This document shows, piece after piece, positions 8,878 to 19,603 of a stretch of DNA of 64,000 nucleotides; the stretch's first letter is position 1; every line of letters starts with the position of its first letter. The position numbers and the translations under genes were made by a program. The DNA comes from Jannaschia rubra (lineage in GTDB: Bacteria; Pseudomonadota; Alphaproteobacteria; Rhodobacterales; Rhodobacteraceae): assembly GCF_001403735.1 (NCBI RefSeq), contig NZ_CXPG01000009.1, forward strand, positions 124,001-188,000. The letters run 5' to 3'. A model generated the notes under the pieces. It saw nothing but the letters and a program-made list of their open reading frames with translations, ran no database searches and was not told the origin of the DNA.

Positions 8878-10587
8878 TCAGAACAGGAAGTACCGTTGCG
8901 CCATCGGAACCTCATGCGCGGGCTCGTGATCGGCGGTCTCTCCGTCGATCCTGACCTGATAGGTGTCCGGGTCGACCTCGATACGCGGCAGGGCCGTGTT
9001 CTCCGGCATGTCCTCCTTGCCGCGCCCCCGGGTGTTCTCGATGGCGACGAACGTGCGGTTCGTGTTGATCCGGTCGGGCAGCCCGTCGTCCATCGCCGGC
9101 TGCGACACGAAGGCGAGCGACGTGGCCCCCGCGGCCGGCGAATGGACGTTGAACCCGGTCCGCTCCATCACCGGCTGCGGCGTCGGGATCGAGGCGTTGG
9201 GATCGCCCAGCGCCGCCGTCGCCACCATGCCGCCGGTGAACACCGTATGCGGACGCACCCCGAAAAGCGCGGGCTGCCACATCACGATGTCGGCCTTCTT
9301 GCCCACCTCGATGGACCCGATCTCGCGCTCCATCCCATGCGCGACGGCGGGGCAGATCGTGTATTTCGCCACGTAACGCCGCGCGCGGTGGTTGTCGGCG
9401 CGGTCATCGCCGGGGGCGGAGCCGCGCAGCTTCTTCATTTGATGCGCCGTCTGCCAGGTCCGCATCACCGTCTCGCCGATGCGGCCCATCGCTTGTGCGT
9501 CCGACGACATGATCGAGATTGCGCCCATGTCCTGAAGGATGTCCTCGGCCGCGATTGTGCCCGCGCGCACCCGGCTTTCGGCGAAGGCGAGGTCGTTGGG
9601 AACCTGAGGGTTCAGGTGATGCGCGACCATTACCATGTCGAGATGCTCGGCCACCGTGTTGCGGGTGAAGGGCCGTGTCGGATTCGTGGAGGCGGGGAGG
9701 ACGTTCCGCTCGCCCGCAATGGAGATGATGTCGGGCGCGTGTCCGCCGCCCGCGCCCTCGGTATGGAAGGCGTGGAAGGTGCGGCCGTCGACCGCGCGCA
9801 GCAGATCCTCGACGAAACCCGCCTCGTTCAGCGTGTCCGAGTGGATCGCCACCTGCACCCCGGATTCCTCGGCCACCGACAGGCAGGCGTCGATGGCGGC
9901 GGGCGTGGCGCCCCAGTCCTCGTGCACCTTGAAGCCGCCCACGCCGCCGCGCAGCTGCTCCCACATCGCCTCTTTCGACATGGTGTTGCCGCGGCCAAGG
10001 AAGAGCACGTTGACCGGCCAGGGGTCGAAGCCCTCCAGCATCCTCTCCATCCACCAGGAACCGGGCGTGGCCAGCGTCGCCTTCGACCCTTCGGTCGGGC
10101 CGGTACCGCCGCCGGTCACGGTGGTGACGCCCGCGGCCAGGGCGACTTGCAGCATCTGCGGGCCGACGAAATGGACATGCGTGTCCACTGCGCCCGCCGT
10201 GGCGATCAGACCGTTGCCCGCCATGATCTCGGTCGAGGGGCCGATGACCAGCGCCGGGTCGATCCCGTCCATCGTGTCCGGATTGCCCGATTTGCCGATG
10301 CCGACGATGCGCCCGTCGCGGATGCCGATGTCGGCCTTGATGACGCCCCAGTGATCCAGGATCACCGCGCCGGTGATGACGAGGTCGGGCGTGCCGTCGG
10401 CACGGGTATGCGAGGACTGTCCCATGGATTCGCGGATCGACTTGCCGCCGCCGAAGACGGATTCGTCCCCCCCGCCCGAGCGGTCCTCCTCGACCTCGAT
10501 GGTCAGGCAGGTATCGGCCAGCCGGATCCGGTCGCCTTTGGTCGGCCCGTAGGACGCGACGTACTCGCGGCGATCAATCCTTTGCAT
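8878..10587 (-). CDS. ureC: Urease alpha subunit (catalytic), divergent flap
   Basis: Nickel hydrolase subunit that splits urea to ammonia and carbamate. The protein has 569 residues from ATG 10587, which follows GAGGGGGGCTTGACG. Metal ligands and neighbours are visible: DTHVHF, the carbamylated Lys220 in [31 protein letters not shown], and [13 protein letters not shown] with the aspartate ligand. The end PMAQRYFLF is diagnostic. The mobile flap normally reads MVCHHL; here residue 322 is alanine (MVAHHL), so the conserved flap cysteine is absent. The catalytic flap histidine is kept. Sequence near residues 510-535 is longer and more polar than in classical ureases. Its start overlaps ureB by 14 bases. 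Confidence 0.95.
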   Translation of the reverse strand: MQRIDRREYVASYGPTKGDRIRLADTCLTIEVEEDRSGGGDESVFGGGKSIRESMGQSSHTRADGTPDLVITGAVILDHWGVIKADIGIRDGRIVGIGKSGNPDTMDGIDPALVIGPSTEIMAGNGLIATAGAVDTHVHFVGPQMLQVALAAGVTTVTGGGTGPTEGSKATLATPGSWWMERMLEGFDPWPVNVLFLGRGNTMSKEAMWEQLRGGVGGFKVHEDWGATPAAIDACLSVAEESGVQVAIHSDTLNEAGFVEDLLRAVDGRTFHAFHTEGAGGGHAPDIISIAGERNVLPASTNPTRPFTRNTVAEHLDMVMVAHHLNPQVPNDLAFAESRVRAGTIAAEDILQDMGAISIMSSDAQAMGRIGETVMRTWQTAHQMKKLRGSAPGDDRADNHRARRYVAKYTICPAVAHGMEREIGSIEVGKKADIVMWQPALFGVRPHTVFTGGMVATAALGDPNASIPTPQPVMERTGFNVHSPAAGATSLAFVSQPAMDDGLPDRINTNRTFVAIENTRGRGKEDMPENTALPRIEVDPDTYQVRIDGETADHEPAHEVPMAQRYFLF

Positions 10588-11143
10588 CGTCAAGCCCCCC
10601 TCGGCATTCCCCGCGCAGGCCCAGCACCACGCGCCGCCCCATGATCGGGACCAACTCCACCTCCTCGACCGCGCCCGGCTCGAACCGCTCCGCCCCGCCC
10701 GACAGCACTGCAAGACGCTTGCCCCAGGCCGCGGCCCGGTCGAATTGCAGCGCCGGGTTCACCTCGGCGAAGTGGAAATGCGAGCCGATCTGGATGGGGC
10801 GGTCGGAGGTGTTGGCCACGCGGATCGTCGTGACTTCCATCCCCTCGTTGATGACAACGTCGCCCTCGCCATAGAGGATCTCGCCGGGGATCAGCGGATC
10901 GGTCCCCTCGTCGAGCGGCGCCTCCGACTGCCGGCGCGGGGCCTGCCGCGTGCCGCCGCCGGGGCGGCGCGGCTCGCTCGGGGCGCTGACGCCGGAGGAC
11001 CGGGTCTGCTCGGGCGCCTCCGAACTGGACCGGTCGTATTCGCGACCCGGATCGTCGGTCGGATACCGCGGTCTCTCCTCGGTCTCGGCGGGTGACAGGT
11101 TGTCGGCCACGAGCCGGGCGAAGGGATTGAGCTTGCCTGTCAT
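10574..11143 (-). CDS. ureB: Urease beta subunit with long N-terminal extension
   Basis: Structural subunit of urease. The recognisable beta fold begins near residue 84 with [17 protein letters not shown] and continues through [18 protein letters not shown]. It ends with [12 protein letters not shown]. The total length is 189 residues against roughly 100-110 in the family. The first 80 or so residues are rich in Pro, Ser, Arg and Glu (for example [16 protein letters not shown]) and look disordered. The ATG at 11143 overlaps the ureA stop as ATGA, which supports the long form. No convincing internal start lies at the classical position; the nearest in-frame ATG falls inside the fold. The extension's function is unknown. 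Confidence 0.92.
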   Translation of the reverse strand: MTGKLNPFARLVADNLSPAETEERPRYPTDDPGREYDRSSSEAPEQTRSSGVSAPSEPRRPGGGTRQAPRRQSEAPLDEGTDPLIPGEILYGEGDVVINEGMEVTTIRVANTSDRPIQIGSHFHFAEVNPALQFDRAAAWGKRLAVLSGGAERFEPGAVEEVELVPIMGRRVVLGLRGECRGGLDDAKD

Positions 11144-11442
11144 CGGATCGGCTCCGTCACGGTGACGAGCTTGGTGCCGTCGGGAAAGGTGGCCTCGACC
11201 TGGATCTGGGCGATCATCTCGGGCACGCCTTCCATGACGTCGTCCCGCGTCAGGACGTTGCGACCCGATTCCATCAGGTCCGTCACCGTCTCCCCGTCGC
11301 GCGCACGTTCGAGAAGGTAGGAGGTCAGCCGCGCTGTCGCTTCCGGAAGGTTGAGCTTCAACCCCCGCTCACGACGCTCCAGCGCAAGCTTTCCGGCCGT
11401 GTAGACCATCAGCCGTTCCTGCTCTTGCATGCTGAGCAACAT
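11140..11442 (-). CDS. ureA: Urease gamma subunit
   Basis: Small structural subunit of urease, 100 residues, the standard family length. Recognisable segments are [51 protein letters not shown] and the closing [17 protein letters not shown]. It is the first gene of the minus-strand ureABCFDG operon, and its ATG at 11442 follows AAAGGGGACGTCC. Two abutting palindromes lie 21-50 bases upstream. The N-terminus [17 protein letters not shown] differs from the common MHLTPRE start. Confidence 0.93.
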   Translation of the reverse strand: MLLSMQEQERLMVYTAGKLALERRERGLKLNLPEATARLTSYLLERARDGETVTDLMESGRNVLTRDDVMEGVPEMIAQIQVEATFPDGTKLVTVTEPIR

Positions 11443-11462
11443 GGACGTCCCCTTTCGGGCCT

Positions 11463-11492
11463 GAATTGCAATTCACCTTCACCGTGAAGGTG
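11463..11492. promoter_or_regulatory. Two abutting palindromes upstream of ureA
   Basis: GAATTGCAATTC (11463-11474) is a perfect 12-base palindrome. It shares its last base with CACCTTCA-CCG-TGAAGGTG (11474-11492), a near-perfect 19-base palindrome. The block lies 21 bases upstream of the ureA start codon, exactly where an operator or 5' leader hairpin would sit. There is no T-run, so it does not look like a terminator. A nitrogen or nickel regulator is a plausible ligand, but no known motif is matched. Confidence 0.45.
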
Positions 11493-11951
11493 CGGCGTCC
11501 CGGTGTCACCCCCTAATTGCGCTCCGCCGCCGGGAAGGATCTGCCAGCCCGTCCAGCTTCTTGCCTAAGTCCGGAGCGCGGTTGCCATCGTGATCCCTCG
11601 ACGGCACAAGGTCGCGCTGACCGTGGCGTCCACGAAGGAGCGTACGTCGCCCCGCCCGGCATGCAGACCGGAGCCGAACGGGGGCCGGCCTGGCCATGAT
11701 GGGCGGCCCCTGCAGATGGCTCATGTTGCGGCAGTGTTCGCAATGGCTGGAACGGCACTTGGGCCCGAACAGGGCGGACCTACTGGCGCGGATCCCGAGC
11801 GGAGCGGAGCCGATCGGACATCATATGATCTGGTCAGTTCGAAGATCGATCGTGTTATGATAGGCGTTAAAAACATCGAAAGGGGAGGCACGCGCAACGC
11901 CACGCGCTCCGCTTGGACCTTCGCTGTCTGCCTCATACGGGAGGACACATC
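11493..11951. other. Divergent intergenic region ureA / regulator
   Basis: This is 459 bases without a convincing gene. It must carry the promoters of the urease operon (leftward) and the GAF/Fis regulator (rightward). The stretch 11820-11890 is markedly AT-richer than its surroundings. It includes TATGAT at 11856-11861, a possible -10 element for the regulator with no good -35 at 17 bases. A GGGGAGG motif occurs at 11882, and the real ribosome site of the regulator, GGGAGGACACATC, abuts ATG 11952. Confidence 0.4.
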
Positions 11952-12908
11952 ATGCGGCAGGAAGCGGACCATATCGACAAGGTCATGCGCGCGGTCGAAT
12001 CCCGGTCGGACGCGGCGCGGTCACCCGTCGCCGCGTCCTGGCGGCGTTCGATGGAACATCACGGTCTCGATACCGCCAGAGGCAAGGTGCCTCATGTGGT
12101 CGAGGCGCGCGAACTGGCGCGGCGTCGGGATGAACTCGGGGAATTCCTTGCAATGGCGATGCCGAAGCTGGACCAGCTATTCGCGCTCGTCGGTGCATCG
12201 GGCTGCGGGGTTCTGCTGACCGACGCGACGGGGATCGTGCTCGACCTCAGATGCGCCGACGCGGATGCCGAGATCTTTCGCGACTGGGGTCTGCGCCCCG
12301 GTGCCGACTGGAGCGAGGCGCACGAGGGCACGAACGGGATCGGCACCTGCCTGGCCGAGAGGCGCCGGGTCACCATCCATCGCGATGATCATTTTCTGGC
12401 ACGGAACACGGTGCTCAGCTGCATGGATGCGCCGATCTTCGGTGCGGACGGGCATATTCTAGCGGCACTGGATGTATCCTCCGCGCGCGTGAACGAGACC
12501 GAGGGGTTCAACCGGCTGTTATCCGCCGCGGTGTCCCAATATGCCCAGACCATTGAGAACCTTCATTTTCGGGCGACCTTTCCCGATGCGCGGATCATCC
12601 TGGCCGACCCGGACGGGGCCGACGCAACGGCGCTGCTGGCTGTCGACGACAATGATCTGGTGATCGGGGCCACCCGCTCTGCTCGCCGTGTCTTCGGGCT
12701 TGAGTCGGTCGGCCCGCTCAAACTGCGCCCGTCGGTGGACCTCTTCGGTCGGGGCGACGGCCCGACGGGCTTCGAGAAGGCCGAACGGGCCGCGGTCGTG
12801 CGCGCCTTGGTGCGCGCGGACGGCAACGTCTCGCAGGCGGCCCGGGTGCTCGGAATCGGACGCGCCACCCTCTACCGGCAGATGCACAAGTTCGGCATCG
12901 AAAGGTAG
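11952..12908 (+). CDS. GAF domain and Fis-type HTH regulator (AcoR-like, no AAA+ domain)
   Basis: Transcriptional regulator of 318 residues. Residues about 70-200 form a GAF-type sensor domain with the AcoR-family phrases [13 protein letters not shown] and [15 protein letters not shown]. The last 45 residues form a Fis-type helix-turn-helix ([19 protein letters not shown], then [15 protein letters not shown]). The sigma-54-activating AAA+ ATPase domain of true AcoR (about 230 residues, GAFTGA motif) is missing, so it must act through ordinary promoters. ATG 11952 follows GGGAGGACACATC. It is transcribed toward the aldehyde and alcohol dehydrogenase genes, and a palindrome lies just after it, so it is probably their regulator. 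Confidence 0.85.
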   Translation: MRQEADHIDKVMRAVESRSDAARSPVAASWRRSMEHHGLDTARGKVPHVVEARELARRRDELGEFLAMAMPKLDQLFALVGASGCGVLLTDATGIVLDLRCADADAEIFRDWGLRPGADWSEAHEGTNGIGTCLAERRRVTIHRDDHFLARNTVLSCMDAPIFGADGHILAALDVSSARVNETEGFNRLLSAAVSQYAQTIENLHFRATFPDARIILADPDGADATALLAVDDNDLVIGATRSARRVFGLESVGPLKLRPSVDLFGRGDGPTGFEKAERAAVVRALVRADGNVSQAARVLGIGRATLYRQMHKFGIER

Positions 12909-12918
12909 GACCGGCCGA

Positions 12919-12938
12919 GTGTCTCACTGTCGAGACAC
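12919..12938. promoter_or_regulatory. Palindromic candidate operator before aldehyde dehydrogenase gene
   Basis: GTGTCTC (12919-12925) and GAGACAC (12932-12938) form a perfect 7-bp inverted repeat around ACTGTC. It lies 10 bases after the regulator stop and 103 bases before the aldehyde dehydrogenase start. No T-run follows, which argues against a terminator. It is a candidate binding site for the adjacent Fis-type regulator. Confidence 0.45.
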
Positions 12939-13041
12939 CACGACCTGTCCATCTTGCCCGGCTGTATTCGTCGCTCTGCACCTTTGTGGCAGGCTGATGC
13001 CGAACCGGGAGGGAGCTCCGGTTGATCAGCGGAGGAAAACC

Positions 13042-14562
<1,521 letters not shown>

Positions 14563-14575
14563 AGGAGAAGAAGTG

Positions 14576-15610
14576 ATGTCGAAAACGATGAAAGCGGCCG
14601 TCGTCCGCGAATTCGGTGCCCCTCTCCGGATCGAGGAAGCGCCGATCCCAGAGGTCGAGCCCGGCATGATCCAGGTCGCCATCCAGGCGTCCGGCGTTTG
14701 CCACACGGACCTGCACGCCGCCGAGGGGGATTGGCCCGTCAAGCCCAAGCCACCGTTCATTCCCGGCCATGAAGGGGTCGGGTTCGTCTCGGCCGTGGGC
14801 AAAGGTGTGACCAACGTGAAGGAGGGCGACCGCGTCGGGGTGCCGTGGCTCTATACCGCCTGCGGCCATTGCCGCCATTGCCTTGGCGGCTGGGAGACGC
14901 TCTGCGAAAGCCAGCAGAACACCGGCTATTCGGTAAACGGCGGCTTCGCGGAATACGTCCTCGCCGATCCCGACTACGTCGGCCACCTGCCCGATAACAT
15001 CGGCTTCAACGAGATCGCGCCCGTTCTCTGCGCGGGCGTTACCGTCTACAAGGGCCTCAAGATGACCGATGCCCGACCGGGCGATACGGTCGCCATCTCG
15101 GGCATCGGCGGGCTCGGGCACATGGCGGTCCAATACGCCGTCGCCATGGGTTTCGATGTGGTCGCGGTCGATATCGACGATGCCAAGCTCGACCTCGCGC
15201 GACGCCTCGGGGCCAAGATCACCGTGAATGCCCGCACGAGCGAAGACCCCGCTGCCGAGGTCAAACGCGAAACCGGCGGCGGCGTTCAGGGTATCCTGGT
15301 CACGGCGGTCAGCGAAAAGGCGTTCGAGCAGGCCATCGGCATGGTGGATCGCGGAGGCACCGTCGCACTGAACGGCCTGCCGCCGGGTGACTTTCCGCTC
15401 AACATCTTCGGTATGGTGCTGAATGGCGTCACCGTGCGCGGTTCCATCGTGGGCACGCGGCTCGACCTTCAGAAATCGCTCGATTTTGCAAGCGACGGAA
15501 AGGTGAAAGCCACCATCGAAACGGCCTCCCTGGAGGACGTCAACACGGTCTTCGACCGGATGAAGGCGGGCAAGATTGAAGGCCGGATGGTCATGGATCT
15601 CTCGGCCTGA
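14576..15610 (+). CDS. Zinc-dependent alcohol dehydrogenase (AdhP type)
   Basis: NAD-dependent medium-chain alcohol dehydrogenase of 344 residues. The catalytic zinc ligands lie in [10 protein letters not shown] and PGHEGVGFV, and the structural zinc cysteines in [16 protein letters not shown]. The Rossmann motif is [15 protein letters not shown]. The start ATG 14576 follows AAGGAGAAGAAGTG. It is co-transcribed with the aldehyde dehydrogenase just upstream. Ethanol is the classical AdhP substrate; other short alcohols are possible. A hairpin follows its stop. Confidence 0.93.
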   Translation: MSKTMKAAVVREFGAPLRIEEAPIPEVEPGMIQVAIQASGVCHTDLHAAEGDWPVKPKPPFIPGHEGVGFVSAVGKGVTNVKEGDRVGVPWLYTACGHCRHCLGGWETLCESQQNTGYSVNGGFAEYVLADPDYVGHLPDNIGFNEIAPVLCAGVTVYKGLKMTDARPGDTVAISGIGGLGHMAVQYAVAMGFDVVAVDIDDAKLDLARRLGAKITVNARTSEDPAAEVKRETGGGVQGILVTAVSEKAFEQAIGMVDRGGTVALNGLPPGDFPLNIFGMVLNGVTVRGSIVGTRLDLQKSLDFASDGKVKATIETASLEDVNTVFDRMKAGKIEGRMVMDLSA

Positions 15611-15620
15611 TCCGAACGCC

Positions 15621-15652
15621 GCGGTCGGCCCAGGTCTAGACGGGCCGACCGC
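15621..15652 (+). terminator. Hairpin after the alcohol dehydrogenase gene
   Basis: GCGGTCGGCCC (15621-15631) pairs perfectly over 11 bases with GGGCCGACCGC (15642-15652) across a 10-base loop. It begins 10 bases after the adh stop. There is no T-run, so it may be a weak or Rho-assisted terminator. The rest of the gap to nrdJ (15653-15911) shows nothing recognisable. Confidence 0.55.
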
Positions 15653-15911
15653 CACGAACACGACTGCGCGAAGGCCAGAGCCGAACATGCAGCCTGTTCC
15701 TCGGGAAGGAGTGTCCCCATCGCCCTGTCCCGAGGTCCGATGATATTCGCCTGCAACGACAGGGTCAGGCGACGCCCTGCAAGACGGGCGGCCCTGCTCC
15801 TTTCGGCTTCGGACTTATACAGCGCGAGATTGTCGTTCAGCCAAGTGCAAGGTCGTCAGCCATTTTCCAGACACGGCTTTTCACCGACGCAACAAACCAC
15901 TCCAGACCACG

Positions 15912-18164
15912 TCACCCGCACTCCGAGAACCCGCAGGCGGCGCAGACGGCACAGCCTTCGACCATCCGCAGGTCGAAGCTGCCGCAGTTCGGGCAGGTCG
16001 GTCCGGGCGGGGTGACGGCAGCGTGGTCCGCATCGGCCAGCGGGGGCGGCACGGGGTCGGTGCGAAGGCCAAGCCCCTCGGCGGCAATGACGCCCGTCAG
16101 GATCATGTGGCGTTCGATCACCCCGCCGATCGCAGCCAGGATCGACGGGACATAGCGGCCCTGCATCCATGCCCCGCCGCGCGGGTCGAAGACTGCCTTC
16201 AATTCCTCGACCACGAAGGACACGTCGCCGCCACGTCGGAAGATCGCGCTGATCATCCGCGTCAGGGCGACGGTCCATGCGAAATGCTCCATGTTCTTGG
16301 AGTTCACGAAGATTTCGAAGGGCCGCCGCTGGCCGTCCTGCTCGATATCGTTGATCGTGATGTAGAGCGCATGTTCAGAGGCGGGCCACCTGATCTTGTA
16401 GGTCTCGCCCCCCAGCGTCGCGGGTCGGTCGAGGGGGGCGAAATCCTGCACCTCGCCCTGACGCGGGGCGGGATCGACCGACAGGACGGATCCGGTGGTC
16501 GCGTTCGGGCGATAGGTGGTGCAGCCCTTGCAGCCCTGGTCCCAGGCCTGAAGGTACACGTCCTTGAAGGCATCGAAGCCAATGTCGGCGGGGACGTTGA
16601 TCGTCTTGGAGATGCTGGAATCCACCCATTCCTGCGCCGCCGCCTGCATGGCGACGTGGTCTGCGGGCGCGAGGTCGGCCACGGATACGAAGGCATCGGG
16701 CAGGGGAGCGTCGCCGTGCATCTGGCGCCAGAGTGCGACGGCATGGTCCTGCACCGTCTCCTCGGTCCGGGTGCCGTCGGGTTGCAGCACCTTGCGGGTG
16801 TATTCGTGGGCGAAGATCGGTTCGATCCCGCTCGAGACATTCCCGGCGAGCAGGCTGATGGTGCCGGTGGGCGCGATGGAGGTCAGGAGCGCGTTCCGCA
16901 GGCCGTGGCGGGCGATGGCTTCCTGCACGTCGGGGTCGAGCCGCTGGATCATGGGCGCGGCGAGGATGGCATCGCGGTCGTAAAGGGGGAACGTCCCCTT
17001 CTCCTCCGCCAGCCGGGCGGACGCGCCGTAAGCCGCGTTCGCGATCCGCCGCAGCCAGTCCGACGTCGCGGCGACCGCCCCCGCCGACCCGTAGCGCAGC
17101 CCGCACATCGCCAGCGCATCGGCCAACCCGGTGACGCCAAGCCCGATGCGGCGCTTCGCGCGGGCCTCCTCCGCCTGCTGCGGCAGGGGAAAGCGGGACA
17201 CGTCGACGACGTTGTCCATCATCCGCACGGCGGTCGCCGTCAGATCGACCAGCGCATCGGTGTCGACGTGTGCGCCGTCGGTAAAGGGCCCCTCGACCAG
17301 CCGCGCGAGGTTGATCGACCCCAGCAGGCAGGCGCCATAGGGCGGCAGGGGCTGTTCGCCGCAGGGATTGGTGGCAGCGATGGTCTCGACATAGGACAGG
17401 TTGTTGGCGGCATTGATCCGGTCGATGAAGATCACCCCCGGTTCGGCGTAGTCGTAGGTCGCGCGCATGATCCGGTCCCACAGGTCGCGGGCGCGCAGCG
17501 TGCGGAAGGTGCGGCCGCCGAAGACCAGCGGCCAGTCGGCGTCGGTGGCCACGGCCTCCATGAACGCATCCGTCACCAGTACCGACAGGTTGAACATCCG
17601 CAGTCGCGCGGGGTCGGATTTGGCGGCGACGAAGGCCTCCACATCCGGGTGATCGCAGCGCAGGGTGGCCATCATCGCTCCGCGCCGCGACCCGGCCGAC
17701 ATGATGGTGCGGCACATCGCGTCCCAGACGTCCATGAACGACAGCGGGCCGGAGGCATCGGCCGACACCCCGCTGACCGGGGCGCCGCGCGGCCGGATCG
17801 TGGAGAAGTCGTATCCGATCCCGCCGCCCTGCTGCAGCGTCAGCGCGGCTTCGCGCAGGGCGGAAAAGATGCCGGACATGCTGTCCTCGATCGTGCCCAT
17901 GACGAAGCAGTTGAACAGCGTGACGGACCGCCCCGTGCCCGCCCCGGCGACGATGCGCCCGGCGGGCAGGAATCGGAAATCCCGCAGCGCGTCGAGGAAG
18001 CGCGGTCGCCACGCGTTCGGGTCGTCCTCCGGCACGGCGAGGGCGGTGGCGATACGGGTCCAGGTCGCGTCGATGTCGTCGTCGATGGGATCGCCTCCTG
18101 CATCCTTCAGCCGGTATTTCATGTCCCAGATCCGTTCGGCGATGGGGGCGGCGAAGTCTGACAT
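15912..18164 (-). CDS. nrdJ: Adenosylcobalamin-dependent ribonucleoside-diphosphate reductase (class II)
   Basis: Cytosolic enzyme of 750 residues making deoxyribonucleotides with vitamin B12 coenzyme instead of a diiron or glycyl radical. Conserved segments include FNCFVMGTIEDSM, QQGGGIGYDFSTIRPRG, SAGSRRGAMMATLRCDHPD and NPCGEQPLPPYGACLLGSINL, which holds the active-site cysteine region. SIAPTGTISLLAGNVSSGIEP follows further on. The C-terminus has a zinc-ribbon-like pair of CxxC motifs (CPNCG and CAACG). The start is at ATG 18164. It is divergent from the DUF1489 gene, with only 75 bases between them. Dependence on B12 makes synthesis independent of oxygen. Confidence 0.95.
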   Translation of the reverse strand: MSDFAAPIAERIWDMKYRLKDAGGDPIDDDIDATWTRIATALAVPEDDPNAWRPRFLDALRDFRFLPAGRIVAGAGTGRSVTLFNCFVMGTIEDSMSGIFSALREAALTLQQGGGIGYDFSTIRPRGAPVSGVSADASGPLSFMDVWDAMCRTIMSAGSRRGAMMATLRCDHPDVEAFVAAKSDPARLRMFNLSVLVTDAFMEAVATDADWPLVFGGRTFRTLRARDLWDRIMRATYDYAEPGVIFIDRINAANNLSYVETIAATNPCGEQPLPPYGACLLGSINLARLVEGPFTDGAHVDTDALVDLTATAVRMMDNVVDVSRFPLPQQAEEARAKRRIGLGVTGLADALAMCGLRYGSAGAVAATSDWLRRIANAAYGASARLAEEKGTFPLYDRDAILAAPMIQRLDPDVQEAIARHGLRNALLTSIAPTGTISLLAGNVSSGIEPIFAHEYTRKVLQPDGTRTEETVQDHAVALWRQMHGDAPLPDAFVSVADLAPADHVAMQAAAQEWVDSSISKTINVPADIGFDAFKDVYLQAWDQGCKGCTTYRPNATTGSVLSVDPAPRQGEVQDFAPLDRPATLGGETYKIRWPASEHALYITINDIEQDGQRRPFEIFVNSKNMEHFAWTVALTRMISAIFRRGGDVSFVVEELKAVFDPRGGAWMQGRYVPSILAAIGGVIERHMILTGVIAAEGLGLRTDPVPPPLADADHAAVTPPGPTCPNCGSFDLRMVEGCAVCAACGFSECG

Positions 18165-18239
18165 GGCGACACATTCCGGGGCGGCTGGTTGCGGTGGGGG
18201 GCTGAGGGTCTAGATATACCGCAACGGCGGGAAATTCAC

Positions 18240-18662
18240 ATGATCAACCTCATCAAGCTCAGCGTCGGCAGCGAAACCATCGAGGGGCTGACCGCCTGGC
18301 AGGCCGACAGACGGGCAAAGGCGGCGGACGGCAACCCCCGCCACGTCACCCGCATGTGGCCCAAGCGCGGCGACGAGGTGCTGGACGGCGGGTCGATCTA
18401 CTGGGTCATCAAGGGCGCGATCCTGTGCCGCCAGCCCATCCTGCGGTTCGACGAGGTGGTGCGCGACGACGGCATCCGCCGCTGTGGCCTGATCCTGCGC
18501 CCGGGCCTGATCCCCGTGGTTCCCGTGCCGAAGCGTCCGTTCCAGGGCTGGCGGTATCTGAACCCCGAGGACGCGCCCGCCGATATGGATCCGGCCCGTG
18601 CGGCCGAGGCGCGGCTGCCGGCGGAGCTGTCGGTGGCGCTGGCCGAGATCGGGGTGCTGTGA
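18240..18662 (+). CDS. DUF1489 family protein
   Basis: Conserved protein of 140 residues with unknown function. Family features include the start MINLIKLSVGSETIEGL, then WQADRRA, the central YWVIKGAILCRQPIL, and RPFQGWRYL near the end. ATG 18240 is chosen over an upstream ATG (18189) because the family begins here and GCGGGAAATTCAC precedes it. The protein is basic and shows no membrane segment. Its stop overlaps the start of the next gene (GTGA), so both are translated together. Confidence 0.85.
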   Translation: MINLIKLSVGSETIEGLTAWQADRRAKAADGNPRHVTRMWPKRGDEVLDGGSIYWVIKGAILCRQPILRFDEVVRDDGIRRCGLILRPGLIPVVPVPKRPFQGWRYLNPEDAPADMDPARAAEARLPAELSVALAEIGVL

Positions 18663-19603
18663 CCGTCACGGTCCTGGGCGCGGGGGCCATCGGCCTCTGG
18701 GTCGGGGCCGAATGGGACGCCGTGCTGGTGGGACGACCGCATGTCGCGCGCGATCTGGCCCAGGGCCTGCGCCTGACCGGGGACGGACGGGACCGTCGGG
18801 CCGCGCCGCGCATCGAGGGTCCAGAGGCGCTGGCCCGCGCCGACCTGATCGTCGTGGCGGTCAAGGCCACGGCGCTGGACGGTGCCATCGACGACATGCG
18901 GCGTCACGCGAAGCCCGGCGCCTCCGTGCTTTGCCTGCTGAACGGCCTCGATCCCCTGTGGCGTCTCGGCGCGGGCTTGCCAGGCCGGGACATCCGGGCG
19001 GGAATGGTGCCGTTCAATGTCGTCTGGAAAGGCCCCGTGCATCTGCATCGGTCAGGTGCGGGGAAGGTGGCGGTCGAGGACGCCGCCGATGTTCCCGCCC
19101 TGCCGGGCACCGTGCGGAGGCGCGACATGGCGGAGTTGCAGCACGGCAAGCTGCTGGTGAACCTCGTCAATCCGGTCAACGCGCTGTCGGGGATGCCGGT
19201 GAAACGGATGCTGTCCGACCGGGCATGGCGCGACATCTTCGCCGCCGCCCTGTCCGAGGCCATTGCCGTCTTCGACCGCGCGGGCGTCGCCTTCGTGCGG
19301 GCGGGGCCGGTGCCGCCGCGTCTGGCGCCGATGCTGCTGCGCCTGCCGGATGCCGTCTTCACCAACGTCCTGCTGCCGCTTCAGGGTGTGGACGACGGCA
19401 CCATGACGTCGATGGCGCAGGATCTGGCGGCCGGGAAACCCACCGAGATCGACACGCTGACAGGCGAGGTCGTGTGGCTGGCGGGCGAGGGCGGCGCGCC
19501 GGTCAACGCGGGGCTCGTCCGGTTGATGCATGAAGCCGAGGCGGGCGGCCGGCGGCAGTGGACGGCGCCCGACCTGCGCGCCGCGCTGGGCCTGGACGAC
19601 TAG
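18659..19603 (+). CDS. Ketopantoate reductase (PanE/ApbA) family protein
   Basis: Probable NADPH-dependent reductase of 314 residues. The N-terminal nucleotide fold is MTVTVLGAGAIGLWVGAEW, and VVAVKATALDGAID forms the second strand region. The middle GKLLVNLVNPVNALSG corresponds to the catalytic lysine/asparagine region of 2-dehydropantoate 2-reductases. The late KPTEIDTLTGEVV is a family signature. A GTG start at 18659 overlaps the DUF1489 stop. Homologs of this branch may act on other 2-oxo acids, so PanE function is only a possibility. It ends tail-to-tail with the next minus-strand gene, the stops sharing two bases. Confidence 0.82.
   Translation: MTVTVLGAGAIGLWVGAEWDAVLVGRPHVARDLAQGLRLTGDGRDRRAAPRIEGPEALARADLIVVAVKATALDGAIDDMRRHAKPGASVLCLLNGLDPLWRLGAGLPGRDIRAGMVPFNVVWKGPVHLHRSGAGKVAVEDAADVPALPGTVRRRDMAELQHGKLLVNLVNPVNALSGMPVKRMLSDRAWRDIFAAALSEAIAVFDRAGVAFVRAGPVPPRLAPMLLRLPDAVFTNVLLPLQGVDDGTMTSMAQDLAAGKPTEIDTLTGEVVWLAGEGGAPVNAGLVRLMHEAEAGGRRQWTAPDLRAALGLDD

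Noticed and set aside
8005-10644. Long plus-strand open frame of 879 codons across ureF and ureC
   Set aside because: It lies antisense to clear urease genes, has His/Arg/Gly-rich low-complexity translation and no family motif; it is a by-product of GC-rich codon use.
12990-13006. Sigma-54-like TGGCAGG...TGC before the aldehyde dehydrogenase
   Set aside because: The GG to GC spacing is one base short of the consensus, and the neighbouring regulator lacks the AAA+ domain needed to activate sigma-54.
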